The translations under genes were made by a program, and so were the position numbers. DNA of 31,538 nucleotides from DASXYG01 sp036502625 (GTDB lineage: Bacteria > Actinomycetota > Actinomycetes > Streptosporangiales > Streptosporangiaceae), in the NCBI GenBank assembly GCA_036502625.1, contig DASXYG010000128.1, forward strand, positions 1-31,538. Reading direction: 5' to 3'. The stretch's first letter is position 1. Each line of letters opens with the position of its first letter. This document shows positions 13,659 through 23,084 of the stretch, in pieces. The notes under the pieces are model-generated. The model was not told the origin of the DNA, ran no database searches, and saw only the letters and a list, made by a program, of their open reading frames with translations.

Positions 13659-14924
13659 TCAGCGGGTGACCGGCTCCAGGACGTCACGCCCGAGGAAGCG
13701 GCGGAGGGCCTGGGGGACCACGACCGAGCCGTCGGCCTGCTGGTGGTTCTCCAGGATGGCGACGATCCAGCGGGTGGTGGCGAGGGTGCCGTTGAGGGTG
13801 GCCAGCGCCTGGGGCTTGCCGTCCTTGTCGCGGTAGCGCTCGTTGAGGCGGCGCGCCTGGAACTCGGTGCAGTTCGAGGTGGAGGTCAGCTCGCGGTAGC
13901 GCTGCTGGGTGGGGACCCAGGCCTCGCAGTCGTACTTCCGGGCGGCGCTGGTGCCGAGGTCGCCGGCCGCGGTGTCGATGATGCGGTACGGCAGCTCGAC
14001 CTTGGCGAGCATCCGCTTCTCCCAGTCGAGCAGGCGCAGATGCTCCTCGTGCGCCTCCTCGGGGCGGCAGTAGGAGAACATCTCGATCTTGTCGAACTGG
14101 TGGACGCGGAGGATGCCGCGGGTGTCCTTGCCGTACGAACCGGCCTCGCGGCGGAAGCAGGTGGACCAGGCGGCGTAGCGCCGGGGCAGGGTGGCGCCGT
14201 CGAGGATCTCGCCGGAGTGGTACGCCGCCAGGGGGACCTCGGACGTGCCGACCAAGTAGAGGTCGTCTTCGGGGAGCTGGTAGATCTCGGCGGCGTGGGC
14301 GCCGAGGAAGCCGGTGCCGGCCATCGCCTCGGGCTTCACCAGGACCGGCGGCACCATCGGCGTGAACCCCGCCTCGACGGCCTGCTCCATCGCCATGTTG
14401 AGCAGCGCGAGCTGGAGCAGCGCGCCGACGCCGGTGAGGTAGTAGAACCGGGCGCCGGAGACCTTCGCACCGCGCTCCACGTCGATCGCGCCCAGCGTCT
14501 CGCCGAGCTCGAGGTGGTCGCGCGGGGTGAAGTCGAACGCGGGCGGGGTGCCGATCTCCTCCAGCACCACGTAGTCGTCCTCGCCGCCGGACGGGGCGCC
14601 CTCCTCGATGAGGTTGGGCACGCCGGCGAGCGCCGTGTCGAGCTCGGCGCCCAGCCGCTCGGCTTCCGCCTCGGCCTCCTTGACCTGGCCCGACAGCTCC
14701 TTGGCGCGCGCCAGGATCGTGTCGCGCTCCGCGCCCGAGGACCGGGAGACCGACTTGCTGACGCTCTTCTGCTCGGCGCGCAGCGACTCGAAGTCGCCCA
14801 GCGCCGAGCGGCGCCGCTCGTCAAGGTCGAGCAGCCGGTCGACGATCTTCTCGTCCTCACCGCGGGCCCGCTGCGACGCGCGCAGGCGGTCCGGGTCCTC
14901 TCGTAGGGCTCGCAGGTCAATCAC
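13659..14924 (-). CDS. serS: Seryl-tRNA synthetase
   Basis: This 421-residue protein has the normal length and layout of bacterial SerRS. An N-terminal two-helix coiled coil (about 30-100) binds the long variable arm of tRNA-Ser. The class II catalytic core has GTSEVPLAAYHSGEIL, motif 2 FRREAGSYGKDTRGILRVHQ, and the motif 3 region CTEFQARRLNERYR. The start is GTG at 14924. It charges tRNA-Ser such as the one at 7308-7397. Confidence 0.98.
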   Translation of the reverse strand: MIDLRALREDPDRLRASQRARGEDEKIVDRLLDLDERRRSALGDFESLRAEQKSVSKSVSRSSGAERDTILARAKELSGQVKEAEAEAERLGAELDTALAGVPNLIEEGAPSGGEDDYVVLEEIGTPPAFDFTPRDHLELGETLGAIDVERGAKVSGARFYYLTGVGALLQLALLNMAMEQAVEAGFTPMVPPVLVKPEAMAGTGFLGAHAAEIYQLPEDDLYLVGTSEVPLAAYHSGEILDGATLPRRYAAWSTCFRREAGSYGKDTRGILRVHQFDKIEMFSYCRPEEAHEEHLRLLDWEKRMLAKVELPYRIIDTAAGDLGTSAARKYDCEAWVPTQQRYRELTSTSNCTEFQARRLNERYRDKDGKPQALATLNGTLATTRWIVAILENHQQADGSVVVPQALRRFLGRDVLEPVTR

Positions 14925-14958
14925 GCAGCCGAGGTTACCGGTACGCGCCGGGGAACGC

Positions 14959-15474
14959 TTACCGGTTATCCCCAGCCCCGAGGTGACCCCGGACGTACGC
15001 CGCGAACTCCTCCTCGGGGCCCGGCACCGCGCGCTTCGGCACCATGACCAGGTTCTTGGACGTCGCCATGCGGAACAGCCACACCCGCCGCGTCTGCTCC
15101 AGGCGGCCGATCTCGGACCAGTCGAGGCGGCTCTCCATCCCGCCGTTGCTGATCGCGAGCCCGCTCTCGGTGATCTCGCCCACGCTGCCCCGGCGCAGCC
15201 TGGCGCCGTTGGACCGCCAGAGCGCCCAGGTCGCGAGGTCGGGCGCGAAGATCACCAGGACGATGATGGCCACGATCTCGACGACGCCCGTCGGGCTGAT
15301 CCGCTGCGCGAGGACCGTCGTGGTGATCCACAGCGCCACGATCACGAACAACACGATCCGCAGGAAGCGCATGAACCGCCACCGGCGGAACAGGTTCCAG
15401 GCGAACACGTCGCGCAGGTCGCGGTATTCGGTGGTCCAGTTCAGCCGGTATCCGTCACGGGACTGCTCTGACAC
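14959..15474 (-). CDS. YcxB-like membrane protein
   Basis: A GTG at 15474 gives 171 residues. The N-terminal part reads LNWTTEYRDLRDVFAWN, followed by two membrane spans (RIVLFVIVALWITTTVLAQ, then VVEIVAIIVLVIFAPDLATW). The soluble C-terminal part (ITESGLAISNGGMESRLDW, SEIGRLEQTRRVWLF, VMVPKRAVPG) matches the YcxB-like pattern, which resembles a PH-type domain. Function is not established. Longer upstream open frame in this phase is a shadow of the pheA region. It lies 34 bp upstream of serS. Confidence 0.85.
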   Translation of the reverse strand: MSEQSRDGYRLNWTTEYRDLRDVFAWNLFRRWRFMRFLRIVLFVIVALWITTTVLAQRISPTGVVEIVAIIVLVIFAPDLATWALWRSNGARLRRGSVGEITESGLAISNGGMESRLDWSEIGRLEQTRRVWLFRMATSKNLVMVPKRAVPGPEEEFAAYVRGHLGAGDNR

Positions 15475-15527
15475 GGTCGTACGATAACGCCGCCGACCCC
15501 GCGCGCGTACGGGAACGCGGAGGCCGG

Positions 15528-16472
15528 TCAGACGCCCGATTCGCGGATGCGCCCCAGCCAGGAGGCCGCGGACGCGAAGTCGGCGTCGGTCACGCCGCGG
15601 CGCGGCGTGGGCGCGGTGCCGTCGGCGCGCGGGTAGCTGCCGAGGAACCGGACGTCCGCGCAGATGCGGCGCAGGCCCATCAGCGCCTCGCCCACGCGGG
15701 CATCGGTGATGTGGCCCTCGCAGTCGATGCTGAAGCAGTAGCGGCCCAGGCCGAGGCCGGTCGGGCGCGACTCGATGCGCGTCAGGTTGACGCCGCGCAC
15801 CGCGAACTCCGTGAGGATCTCCAGCAGGGCGCCGGGGTGGTCGTCGGCGATGAACGCGACGACGGTCGTACGGTCGGCGCCGGTGGCCACGGACGGGCGG
15901 CCGGGCCGCGCGACCATGACGAACCGGGTGATGGCGTCGGAGTTGGCGCCGATGTCGTTCGCCAGCTCGACCAGGCCGTAGTGACGGCCGGCGATGGGCG
16001 CGGCGATCGCGGCCTCCGCCGGGGAGCCGGGCTCGGCGACCGAGGCGGCCGCCGCGGCGGTGGACGAGCCCGTCAGCACCTCGGCGGCGGGCAGCGCGTT
16101 GGCCAGCCAGCCGCGGCACTGCGCGGCGGCGTGCGGATGGGTCATGACGCGCTTGACGTCGGCGAGCTCGGTGCCCGGCCTGGCCAGCAGCGCGAAGCTC
16201 ACCGGGAGCAGCACCTCGCCGGTCACGCACAGGGGCTCGCCGGTGGCCAGTTCGTCGAGCGTCGCGGGGACCGCGCCCTCGATGGAGTTCTCCAGCGGGA
16301 CCATCGCGGCGTCGCTGGTGCCGGCGCGTACGGTCTCCAGCGCGGCCGGGACCGTGGCGCAGGGGATCAGCTCGGAACCGGACGCGGCCTGGCCGGCGCG
16401 GTCGACGGCGATGGCGAGGGCCGCTTCGGTGAACGTGCCTTCGGGACCCAAATAGGCGTATCGGACGGGCAT
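15528..16472 (-). CDS. pheA: Prephenate dehydratase
   Basis: This 314-residue protein converts prephenate to phenylpyruvate in phenylalanine synthesis. It starts MPVRYAYLGPEGTFTEAALA at ATG 16472; in-frame upstream ATG codons would add residues unlike the family. The catalytic part includes ENSIEGAVPATLDELA and the DAITRFVMVA motif with the conserved Thr-Arg-Phe. A C-terminal ACT domain (about 203-280) carries the ESRP motif for phenylalanine feedback inhibition. It is monofunctional, with no chorismate mutase domain. The 156-bp gap before it (16473-16628) has no gene. Confidence 0.97.
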   Translation of the reverse strand: MPVRYAYLGPEGTFTEAALAIAVDRAGQAASGSELIPCATVPAALETVRAGTSDAAMVPLENSIEGAVPATLDELATGEPLCVTGEVLLPVSFALLARPGTELADVKRVMTHPHAAAQCRGWLANALPAAEVLTGSSTAAAAASVAEPGSPAEAAIAAPIAGRHYGLVELANDIGANSDAITRFVMVARPGRPSVATGADRTTVVAFIADDHPGALLEILTEFAVRGVNLTRIESRPTGLGLGRYCFSIDCEGHITDARVGEALMGLRRICADVRFLGSYPRADGTAPTPRRGVTDADFASAASWLGRIRESGV

Positions 16473-16628
16473 GGGGTCAAGGCTATGCCGCCCGGCCGAG
16501 TGATCGGTCGTGGTTCGCGCGTGCCGCGCCATCCGGCCGACCGAATGCGCGGCGAACGGGCCGTCGTACGCATCGTCGTACGCGGCGAACGGGGCGCGGT
16601 GGGTGTCGCCGGCCATCGCACGCTCCGG

Positions 16629-17108
16629 CTACGCGGTCGCGGAGTCCGGCAGGACGCGGATGCCCTCGTCCATGGTGTCCGGCGACCGGACGAGGTCGTC
16701 GGTCTCGCCGAGCAGCACCGGCGGACCCTGCCCGAGGCGCGCCGAGCGCACCGCGCGGTCCTCCTCGGGCGAGAGCGGCTGCACGCCCTTGCCGCCCTGG
16801 ACGATCTTCGCGTACGTCCGCGTCTCCGTACGGCTGTTGATCGACGTGATGACGACGCCGTCGCCGTCGGAGTTCAGCAGCGCGAGCGAGAACGAGAGCT
16901 GGCCGGACATCTCCTTCAGCGCGTCGTATCTGACGATCGAGACATCGCGGACGGCGCGCGCGTCGAGTGGGCCGCCGTCTCCGGAGACATGGCGGAGGGC
17001 GTTGCGGCATTGGTCGGACGTCCTTGCCGCACGGTTGTAAGCGATCAACGCGAGCACGAGGCCGAGTACGCCGCCCCCGGCACCCGTCAAGGCCAGGATC
17101 GAGTCCAT
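16629..17108 (-). CDS. DUF4446 family protein
   Basis: This protein of about 159 residues has one N-terminal membrane span (ILALTGAGGGVLGLVLALIAY) and a cytosolic domain with the DUF4446 hallmarks: VRDVSIVRYDALKEMSGQLSFS and LLNSDGDGVVITSINSR, then TRTYAKIV. The family is widespread in Gram-positive bacteria and has no established function. ATG 17108 is preferred; GTG 17111 directly before it is possible. Confidence 0.9.
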   Translation of the reverse strand: MDSILALTGAGGGVLGLVLALIAYNRAARTSDQCRNALRHVSGDGGPLDARAVRDVSIVRYDALKEMSGQLSFSLALLNSDGDGVVITSINSRTETRTYAKIVQGGKGVQPLSPEEDRAVRSARLGQGPPVLLGETDDLVRSPDTMDEGIRVLPDSATA

Positions 17109-17139
17109 CACATCGGTCAGCGTAGCCCTAACCGTCCGC

Positions 17140-18429
17140 TCACGCTTGGATACGACTCGTCATCGGCGCTGGTGTCGGCTGAGCACCGCGTGTCGGCGTG
17201 TCGCGGCGCCGTGGCAGCCAGTAAACGAGCAGGGCCATCAGCGCCAGCGCGCCGAGCCCGTAGCCGTCCTGGACGATCTTGCCGAGGAAGCGCGGCCCGA
17301 TGCCGTCGGCCAGCATCGTCACGCCGAGCCAGGGCACCGGCACGACGAAGAAGGCGTACGTCACGACGGCGGCGATCACCCGGCGCCGGTCGTACGCCCG
17401 GCCCGCCAGCGCGCCGATCGCCACGATCACCCAGGTCAGATGGTGGATCCAGGCCACCGGCGACACCGCGACCGACAGCAGCCCGGTCACCGCGACGCCC
17501 GCGGACTCCCGGCCCGCCAGCGACAGCCGCCGCGCCCCCCGGTACGCGAGGACGACGACCGCGACGACGGCGACGACCCACAGGACGGACACGACGGGAC
17601 CGGGGAGGTACGTCCGCATCAGCATGCCGCGCAGCGCCTGGTTGGTCGTGCCGGTGTTGGCGCCGAGCCGGTCGCTGCTGAACAGCGCGCCGAACCAGTA
17701 GTCCGTCCAGTCGCCGGGGAGCAGCAGGAACGTCGCGAGCGTGACGCCCGCGGCGGTGGCCACCGAGGTGACGGCGGCCTTCCGGCGCCCGGTTATCCAC
17801 AGGTAGATCACGAACACGCCGGGCGTCAGCTTCACCGCCATGGCCAGCCCGACCAGGACGCCGCGCGGCAGCCGGCCGCCGTCGGGCTTCATGCAGTCGG
17901 CGACGCACATCACCGTGAGGATGATGCCGACCTGGCCGAACCGCACCTGGTCGCGCATCGGCATGACGTACGCGAGGGCGGCGACCAGCACGCCCGCGGC
18001 CAGCGGCACGGCCCAGCCGTACCTGCTCAGTGTCCGCACGCGGGCCAGCAGGGGGCGGAAGGCGTACGCCACCGCCAGCGCGAGCGCGACGTACAGCAGC
18101 GCGGTCCACACCCACTGCGCCCCCGGCCACGGCAGCATCGCGAGCGGCACCGCGAACACCGCGCCGAGCGGCGGATACGTGAACGGCAGGAGCTGCGGAG
18201 GCGGCGTGAGCGTGTCGTAAACCGAACGGCCGAGCAGGACGCTCTGCCCGCCCGTACGGTAGACGTCGAGGTCCACCAGGCGCTGGTCGGGCTGGTTGGT
18301 CAGCCAGTACTGCACGAGCGGCGCGACCGCGAGCGCCACGATGGCCACCGCGCCGGCCCAGTAGACGGCCGAGCGGATCGTCATCCGGTGGTCGCGGGCT
18401 TGGCGCGTACCGGTCAAGCCTGTGGACAT
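17140..18429 (-). CDS. GT87 family mannosyltransferase (DUF2029)
   Basis: This 429-residue multi-span membrane protein is of the GT-C fold. Hallmarks are an N-terminal LVDLDVYRTGGQSVL segment in the first extracytoplasmic loop with the catalytic-type Asp, then LPFTYPPLGAVFAVP, GLAMAVKLTPGVFVIYL and SPVAWIHHLTWV. This matches GT87 alpha-1,2-mannosyltransferases such as PimE, which use polyprenyl-phosphate-mannose outside the membrane. The acceptor could be a phosphatidylinositol mannoside or another lipoglycan. The ATG has AGGAGG about 7 bases upstream. It diverges from the phosphatase-like gene, with a 98-bp shared control region. Confidence 0.9.
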   Translation of the reverse strand: MSTGLTGTRQARDHRMTIRSAVYWAGAVAIVALAVAPLVQYWLTNQPDQRLVDLDVYRTGGQSVLLGRSVYDTLTPPPQLLPFTYPPLGAVFAVPLAMLPWPGAQWVWTALLYVALALAVAYAFRPLLARVRTLSRYGWAVPLAAGVLVAALAYVMPMRDQVRFGQVGIILTVMCVADCMKPDGGRLPRGVLVGLAMAVKLTPGVFVIYLWITGRRKAAVTSVATAAGVTLATFLLLPGDWTDYWFGALFSSDRLGANTGTTNQALRGMLMRTYLPGPVVSVLWVVAVVAVVVLAYRGARRLSLAGRESAGVAVTGLLSVAVSPVAWIHHLTWVIVAIGALAGRAYDRRRVIAAVVTYAFFVVPVPWLGVTMLADGIGPRFLGKIVQDGYGLGALALMALLVYWLPRRRDTPTRGAQPTPAPMTSRIQA

Positions 18430-18527
18430 TGGTACGGCCTCCTGCCGTGACCGGCTACCGTGATCGAGGTCGGCACGTGTCCATCCTGGGCGTTTTTCTG
18501 ACGGTTCACTGCGGGTGAGGAGGTCGG

Positions 18528-20789
18528 GTGGTGCTGCTCGCGCGGCGGGCCTCGCTCATCGTGGCCCTCGCCCTGCTCCTGCTCCCGATGGCCTTGGCCC
18601 ATCCGGCGGCCGCGGCGGCCGCGAAGGCCGCCCCAACAGTACCGGCGCGGCAATCGGCCGCGCGCAGCGTCGCGCCCGGATCGGGCCACGCGGTGCTCGT
18701 CGGCATCCCCGGCCTGCTGTGGAGCGACATCACGGCGGCGAACACGCCCACCCTGTGGCGCCTGGCGCGTACGGGCGCGATCGGGAACCTCTCCGTCCGC
18801 ACGGTGACGTCCACCACCTGCCCGACCGACGGCTGGCTCAGCGTCTCCGCCGGCCAGCGCGCCACGCTGAACACCCGGGCGCACAACACGTGCGGCCTGC
18901 CCGCCTCGCCGTCACATGACGGCGACGGCCACGGTGCGCAGGTCAGCGACTTCGCGCGGCTGCGCGCGCTGAACCTCGCGACCTCCTACCAGGCGCGCCT
19001 CGGCCTGCTCGGCGACGCCGTCCACAAGGCCGGGCGGCACACCCTCGCGATCGGTCCCGGCGGTGCGCTCGCCGCCGCCGACGGCAAGGGCAACGTCGAC
19101 CACTACGCCCCGAACCCCACGACGGTGCCGAAGTCCGCGTGGGCCGACTCCGGGCTGATCGTCGTCGACGCCGACAACATCGCACGTACGTACGTCGACG
19201 CCGGCGTGAACCTCGGCGGCGAGCAGGCGGCGGTCAGCGCGGCGGGCCGTGCCGACGCCGTCCACGCGGCCGACCAACAGGTGGCGGCGACGCTCGCGCG
19301 GGTGCCGTCCGGCTCGACCATCGTGGTGGCCGGCGTGTCGAGCGAGAGCGCCGACACCCGGCTGCGCGCCGGCATCGTCGTCGGCCCGCGCTACCACCCC
19401 ACGTACCTCACCTCCGCGTCCACCCACCGGCCGGGGCTCGCCACGCTCACCGACATCACGCCGACGCTGCTCAGCGGCATGGGCGCGCCGTCGCCCGGCG
19501 ACGCGATGGTCGGCAAGGCCTGGCAGGACGGCGGCGGCCGCCCCGCCACCACCGCCGATGCCGTGACCGACCTCGTCGGCGCCGACTCCGCCGCGCTGGT
19601 GTCCGCCGCGGTGCTCGCGCCGTTCTTCGTCGTGCTGGTCGCCGTGCAGATCCTGCTCTACATCGGCGCCGCGTTCGCACTGCGCCGCCGGTTCGCGGGG
19701 CGGCCGCGGCGGCGCAGGCGCGTCCTCGGCGCGACCCGGGTCGTCGCGCTCGCCGGCGCGGCCGGCCCGGTGGCCAGCTACCTCGCGAACATCGTGCCGT
19801 GGTGGCGGGCGGCCCACCCCCTGCCCATCGTGATCGGCTGCATGGTCGCGGCCGACGTCCTGGTCGTGGCGCTCGCGCTCGGCGGCCGGTGGCGGCGCGG
19901 CGTCATGGCGCCCGTCACGATCGTCGCCGGCATCACCGCGCTCACCCTCGGCCTCGACGTCCTGACCGGCTCCCACCTGCAACTGAACAGCCCGACGGGC
20001 TACTCGTTCCTCGTCGGCGGGCGCTACTACGGCTTCGGCAACATGGCGTTCGCGGTGTTCGCCACGTCCGTGCTGCTCGCCGCCGCCGGGGTCGCCCACC
20101 ACGTGGCGCGTACGTGGGGGCGGCGCGCGGCCGTGGCGGTCGTCGTCGCGGCGGGCCTCGCGGCCGTGGTGCTCGACGGCTGGCCATCCTGGGGCGCCGA
20201 CGTCGGCGGCGTGATCGCGATCGTGCCGGGCGCCGCGGTGGCCGCGCTGATGATCGCCGGGCGGCGGGTCTCCCTGGTCAGGCTCGGCGTGTTCTGCGCC
20301 GTCGGCGTGGCCGTGATCACCGCGATCGCCGTCGTCGACTACCTGCGCCCGGCCGCCGACCGTACGCACCTCGGCGTCTTCGTCCAGCAGGTCATCGACG
20401 GCGACGCCGGCCCCGTGCTGCTGCGCAAGCTGAGCGCGATGCTGCACTCCCTGAGCAACGTGTGGGTGACCGCGCTGGCCATCTGCGCGCTGCTGTTCCT
20501 GTTCCTGGTGCTGCGCCGGCCCACGCAGTACCGCGCGAGCGCGCTCGACATGGCGTACTCCCGCGCCCCCGCGCTGCGCGCCGGGCTCACGTCCGCGATG
20601 ATCACCGCCGTGGTCGGCTGCCTGGTCAACGACTCCGGCATCCAGATCCCCGCGCTGGCGCTGACCGTCGCGATCCCGCTGGCGCTCGCGGCGTCCGTAC
20701 GCGCGCTCGAGCTCGGCCCGGTCAGGCCGCGGGCGGCGCCGGCGCCTGAGCCGCGGCCCGTGGTCGTGACCCGCGACGACTCTGGATGA
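18528..20789 (+). CDS. Phosphatase-fold plus multi-span membrane protein
   Basis: This protein of about 753 residues begins with a signal sequence (SLIVALALLLLPMALAHPAA). An extracytoplasmic part to about residue 340 has alkaline-phosphatase-superfamily features (AVLVGIPGLLWSDI, NTPTLWRLARTGAIGNLSVR, TCPTDGWLSVSAG and a late DITPTLLSGMGAP). About ten membrane spans follow to the C-terminus. Start codons are GTG 18528 or GTG 18531, and the GGAGG at 18519-18523 suits 18531 better. No function is assigned. Position between two lipid-linked mannosyltransferases suggests a role in envelope glycan or lipid transfer. The last 68 bp overlap the convergent MptB-like gene. Confidence 0.87.
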   Translation: MVLLARRASLIVALALLLLPMALAHPAAAAAAKAAPTVPARQSAARSVAPGSGHAVLVGIPGLLWSDITAANTPTLWRLARTGAIGNLSVRTVTSTTCPTDGWLSVSAGQRATLNTRAHNTCGLPASPSHDGDGHGAQVSDFARLRALNLATSYQARLGLLGDAVHKAGRHTLAIGPGGALAAADGKGNVDHYAPNPTTVPKSAWADSGLIVVDADNIARTYVDAGVNLGGEQAAVSAAGRADAVHAADQQVAATLARVPSGSTIVVAGVSSESADTRLRAGIVVGPRYHPTYLTSASTHRPGLATLTDITPTLLSGMGAPSPGDAMVGKAWQDGGGRPATTADAVTDLVGADSAALVSAAVLAPFFVVLVAVQILLYIGAAFALRRRFAGRPRRRRRVLGATRVVALAGAAGPVASYLANIVPWWRAAHPLPIVIGCMVAADVLVVALALGGRWRRGVMAPVTIVAGITALTLGLDVLTGSHLQLNSPTGYSFLVGGRYYGFGNMAFAVFATSVLLAAAGVAHHVARTWGRRAAVAVVVAAGLAAVVLDGWPSWGADVGGVIAIVPGAAVAALMIAGRRVSLVRLGVFCAVGVAVITAIAVVDYLRPAADRTHLGVFVQQVIDGDAGPVLLRKLSAMLHSLSNVWVTALAICALLFLFLVLRRPTQYRASALDMAYSRAPALRAGLTSAMITAVVGCLVNDSGIQIPALALTVAIPLALAASVRALELGPVRPRAAPAPEPRPVVVTRDDSG

Positions 20790-22236
20790 CCAGCGCGGCG
20801 AGGATCCCCAGCATCAGCCACGGCGCGATCTGCGCGCGGCCCACCGTGAGCAGCCAGCCCAGGTCGGCGGGCAGCGGCACGACCCGCGCCGGCAGGTAGG
20901 CCAGCGACACGACGAGCGTCCTGGCCACGATCACGCCGTCGAACCGGTTGCGCGGCAGCGGCGCGAGCAGTGCGTACGCCACGCCGTCGTACCACGGCAG
21001 GACGTACGACGACGCGAACAGCCAGGCGATGTTCAGCGCCGCGCTGATCCGGAACGCCTCGCCGGAGCCGTCGGGGTCGTCGGCGGGCCCGGCCAGCGAC
21101 CGCAGCAGCAGGATCGCCAGGACCACCGTCAGCACGACCGTCGCGACGCTGATGATCTGCCGCGACGTGGCGTGGCCGAGCGCGCCGTCGAGGTGCGGCG
21201 CCACGAGATGCCACGGCACCGCGAGGGAGACCATGCGCGCCGCGGAGCGCGTCTGGTCCAGGACGTGCGGCCCGCCTGCGGCGTACGCGACGCCCGCCGT
21301 GACCACGAACCCGCCGAGCACCCACGCCAGCGCGCGCCGCCGTGACCTGCGCACCCACAGCAGCCCGCCGAGCGCCAGCCCGACCGTGGCCTTCACCGCC
21401 ACCGCGAGCCCGAGCAGCACCCCGGAACCGAGCTCGGTGCGCCGCAGCGCGACCAGGGCGGCCACGCTCAGCGCGATGCCGAGGGTGTCGACGTGCAGGC
21501 CCGCGACGAGCTGGTACAGCAGCAGCGGGTTCAGCGTCCACAGCAGCACCGCGCGCAGCCGCCCGGCCGGGTCGCGCGCGTAGCGGTACAGCAGCCAGCC
21601 GGCCAGGATGAACGCCGCCGCGTTGAGCAGCGCGAGCACGAAGATCGTCAGCCGTACGGAGTCACCGCCGATCCACGACGCGAACGCCTGCACCGCCGAC
21701 GCCAGCGGCCCGTAGACCGACACCTCCTCGCGCCACGGCGCCTCGACGGTGTCGGCGATCGGGTCGCCCGGCATGTTGACGGCGCCGGTGGTGTACGGAT
21801 TGTGGCCGAGCACGACCATGCGGCCGTACGCGGCGTAGTTCAGGTGGTCGGCCGAGCCGAACGGCGGCATCAGCGCCAGCGCGACGGTCAGCACGAACCC
21901 GCTGATCAGCAGCGCGCGCGGGGTCACCGACCAGCCGCGCCCCGACGCGAACAGCACCAGCGCCAGGCCGCAGGCGCCCGCGATCACGGCGACGGCGGAC
22001 AGCGTGATCACCAGGTGCGGGCCGGGGTGGGCGGCGAGATCGAACGGCGGCCCGCCGCCGGGCAGCCGCGGCTCCACGACGGACGGGCCGAGCACCGCGA
22101 CCGTGAACGTGACCAGGGCGCTCACGAAGATCGCGGCGAGCCCGGCCGGGCCGGCGACGGCGGACGCCCACGGGAGCCGGGCGGTCGGGGTTCCGGCGGC
22201 CCGCGCCCGGTCAGCCACGCGGGACCCCGGCGTCAC
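20722..22236 (-). CDS. MptB-like alpha-1,6-mannosyltransferase
   Basis: This GT-C membrane protein of about 504 residues resembles MptA/MptB enzymes, which extend the alpha-1,6-mannan core of lipomannan using polyprenyl-phosphate-mannose. The signature FGSADHLNYAAYGRMVVLG then HNPYTT lies near residues 124-148; the Asp and loop fit the family's catalytic loop. Others are EVSVYGPLASAVQAFASW and NPLLLYQLVAGLHVDTLGIA. I chose GTG 22236 because it overlaps the stop of the GT2 gene in GTGA; GTG 22218 is an alternative. Upstream frame beyond 22236 is a shadow of the GT2 gene. Confidence 0.9.
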   Translation of the reverse strand: MTPGSRVADRARAAGTPTARLPWASAVAGPAGLAAIFVSALVTFTVAVLGPSVVEPRLPGGGPPFDLAAHPGPHLVITLSAVAVIAGACGLALVLFASGRGWSVTPRALLISGFVLTVALALMPPFGSADHLNYAAYGRMVVLGHNPYTTGAVNMPGDPIADTVEAPWREEVSVYGPLASAVQAFASWIGGDSVRLTIFVLALLNAAAFILAGWLLYRYARDPAGRLRAVLLWTLNPLLLYQLVAGLHVDTLGIALSVAALVALRRTELGSGVLLGLAVAVKATVGLALGGLLWVRRSRRRALAWVLGGFVVTAGVAYAAGGPHVLDQTRSAARMVSLAVPWHLVAPHLDGALGHATSRQIISVATVVLTVVLAILLLRSLAGPADDPDGSGEAFRISAALNIAWLFASSYVLPWYDGVAYALLAPLPRNRFDGVIVARTLVVSLAYLPARVVPLPADLGWLLTVGRAQIAPWLMLGILAALVIQSRRGSRPRAAAQAPAPPAA

Positions 22237-23036
22237 TGCCCGAGCCGACGCCGGATGCGGCGGACCCGCCCCGTGACGTACGGGCGCATCTCGCGGATCG
22301 CGAGCGCCCGCCCGACGTCGGTGAACTGCCGCGCCCTGTGCACCTGCGCGCGCCAGTCGGTTCCGGTCGCGCGGTGTTCGAGCGGCACCTCCACCTCGAC
22401 GACACGGAACCCCTTCTGCAGCAGGTCGATGGTCAGCGCGGTCTCCACGCCGAACCCGCCGGCGAGCGGCAGCGCCGCCTCGAACGCCGCGCGCGTCAGG
22501 CAGCGCTGGCCGTTGAGCGGCTGGTCGGCGAGCCATCCGGTAGCGCGTCTGATGCCGTCGCGCGACAGGCGGACGACGAAGCCGTGGCCGCCGAGCTTCA
22601 TGCGGTCGCGGGGGAACAGCGCGATGGTCATGTCGGCCGCGCCGGAACGGACGGGGTCGATCAGCGGTGCCGCGCTGGCCGCGGTGTCGGCGAGGTCGGC
22701 GTCGAGGAACAGCAGGTGGCGGTGGTTCGCCCGGTTCTGGGTCTCGTCGAGCAACCGTACGGCGCCGGCCCCCGTCTCCATGGCCGCGCCCTTGCCCCGG
22801 TTGCGGCCGTGCCGGACGACCCGGGCGCCGGCCGCGCGCGCGGCCTCACCCGTGTCATCGGTGGAGCCGTCGTCGACGACCACGACGAGGTCGACGCCGG
22901 GGAGCGCGCGCGCGGCGCGGACGGTGGCCGCGATGCGGTCCTGCTCATTCTTCGCGGGCATGATCACCGCGACGGCGTTGCCGCCGGTCGTGTCCGAGGC
23001 GCCGGTTCCCTGCCCGGACGTGCCGGTAGAAGACAT
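22233..23036 (-). CDS. GT2 family glycosyltransferase
   Basis: This 267-residue cytosolic GT-A enzyme has the nucleotide-binding start AVAVIMPAKNEQDRIAATV, then VVVVDDGSTDDTGE, and a DxD-type LLFLDADLAD. Further on are QPLNGQRCLTRAAFEAALPL and a late GVETALTIDLLQKGFRVVEV, as in DPM1/dolichyl-phosphate glucose synthase-like or GPGS-like enzymes. It probably transfers a sugar from a nucleotide donor to a polyprenyl phosphate or small acceptor, which would feed the coupled MptB-like gene. No C-terminal membrane anchor is present. Donor and acceptor cannot be read from sequence. Confidence 0.9.
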   Translation of the reverse strand: MSSTGTSGQGTGASDTTGGNAVAVIMPAKNEQDRIAATVRAARALPGVDLVVVVDDGSTDDTGEAARAAGARVVRHGRNRGKGAAMETGAGAVRLLDETQNRANHRHLLFLDADLADTAASAAPLIDPVRSGAADMTIALFPRDRMKLGGHGFVVRLSRDGIRRATGWLADQPLNGQRCLTRAAFEAALPLAGGFGVETALTIDLLQKGFRVVEVEVPLEHRATGTDWRAQVHRARQFTDVGRALAIREMRPYVTGRVRRIRRRLGQ

Positions 23037-23084
23037 ACGCAGATGCTATTGGGAAAGCGCGGCGGCGCGCAGCGCGAGCGGGAG

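Noticed and set aside
12882..14906. 674-codon plus-strand frame across HAD and serS genes
   Set aside because: Runs antisense to two clearly recognised genes and has no family resemblance.
18912..20447. 511-codon minus-strand frame opposite the phosphatase-like gene
   Set aside because: Low-complexity His/Arg/Asp/Gly product typical of an antisense frame; the plus-strand gene has a signal peptide and membrane spans.
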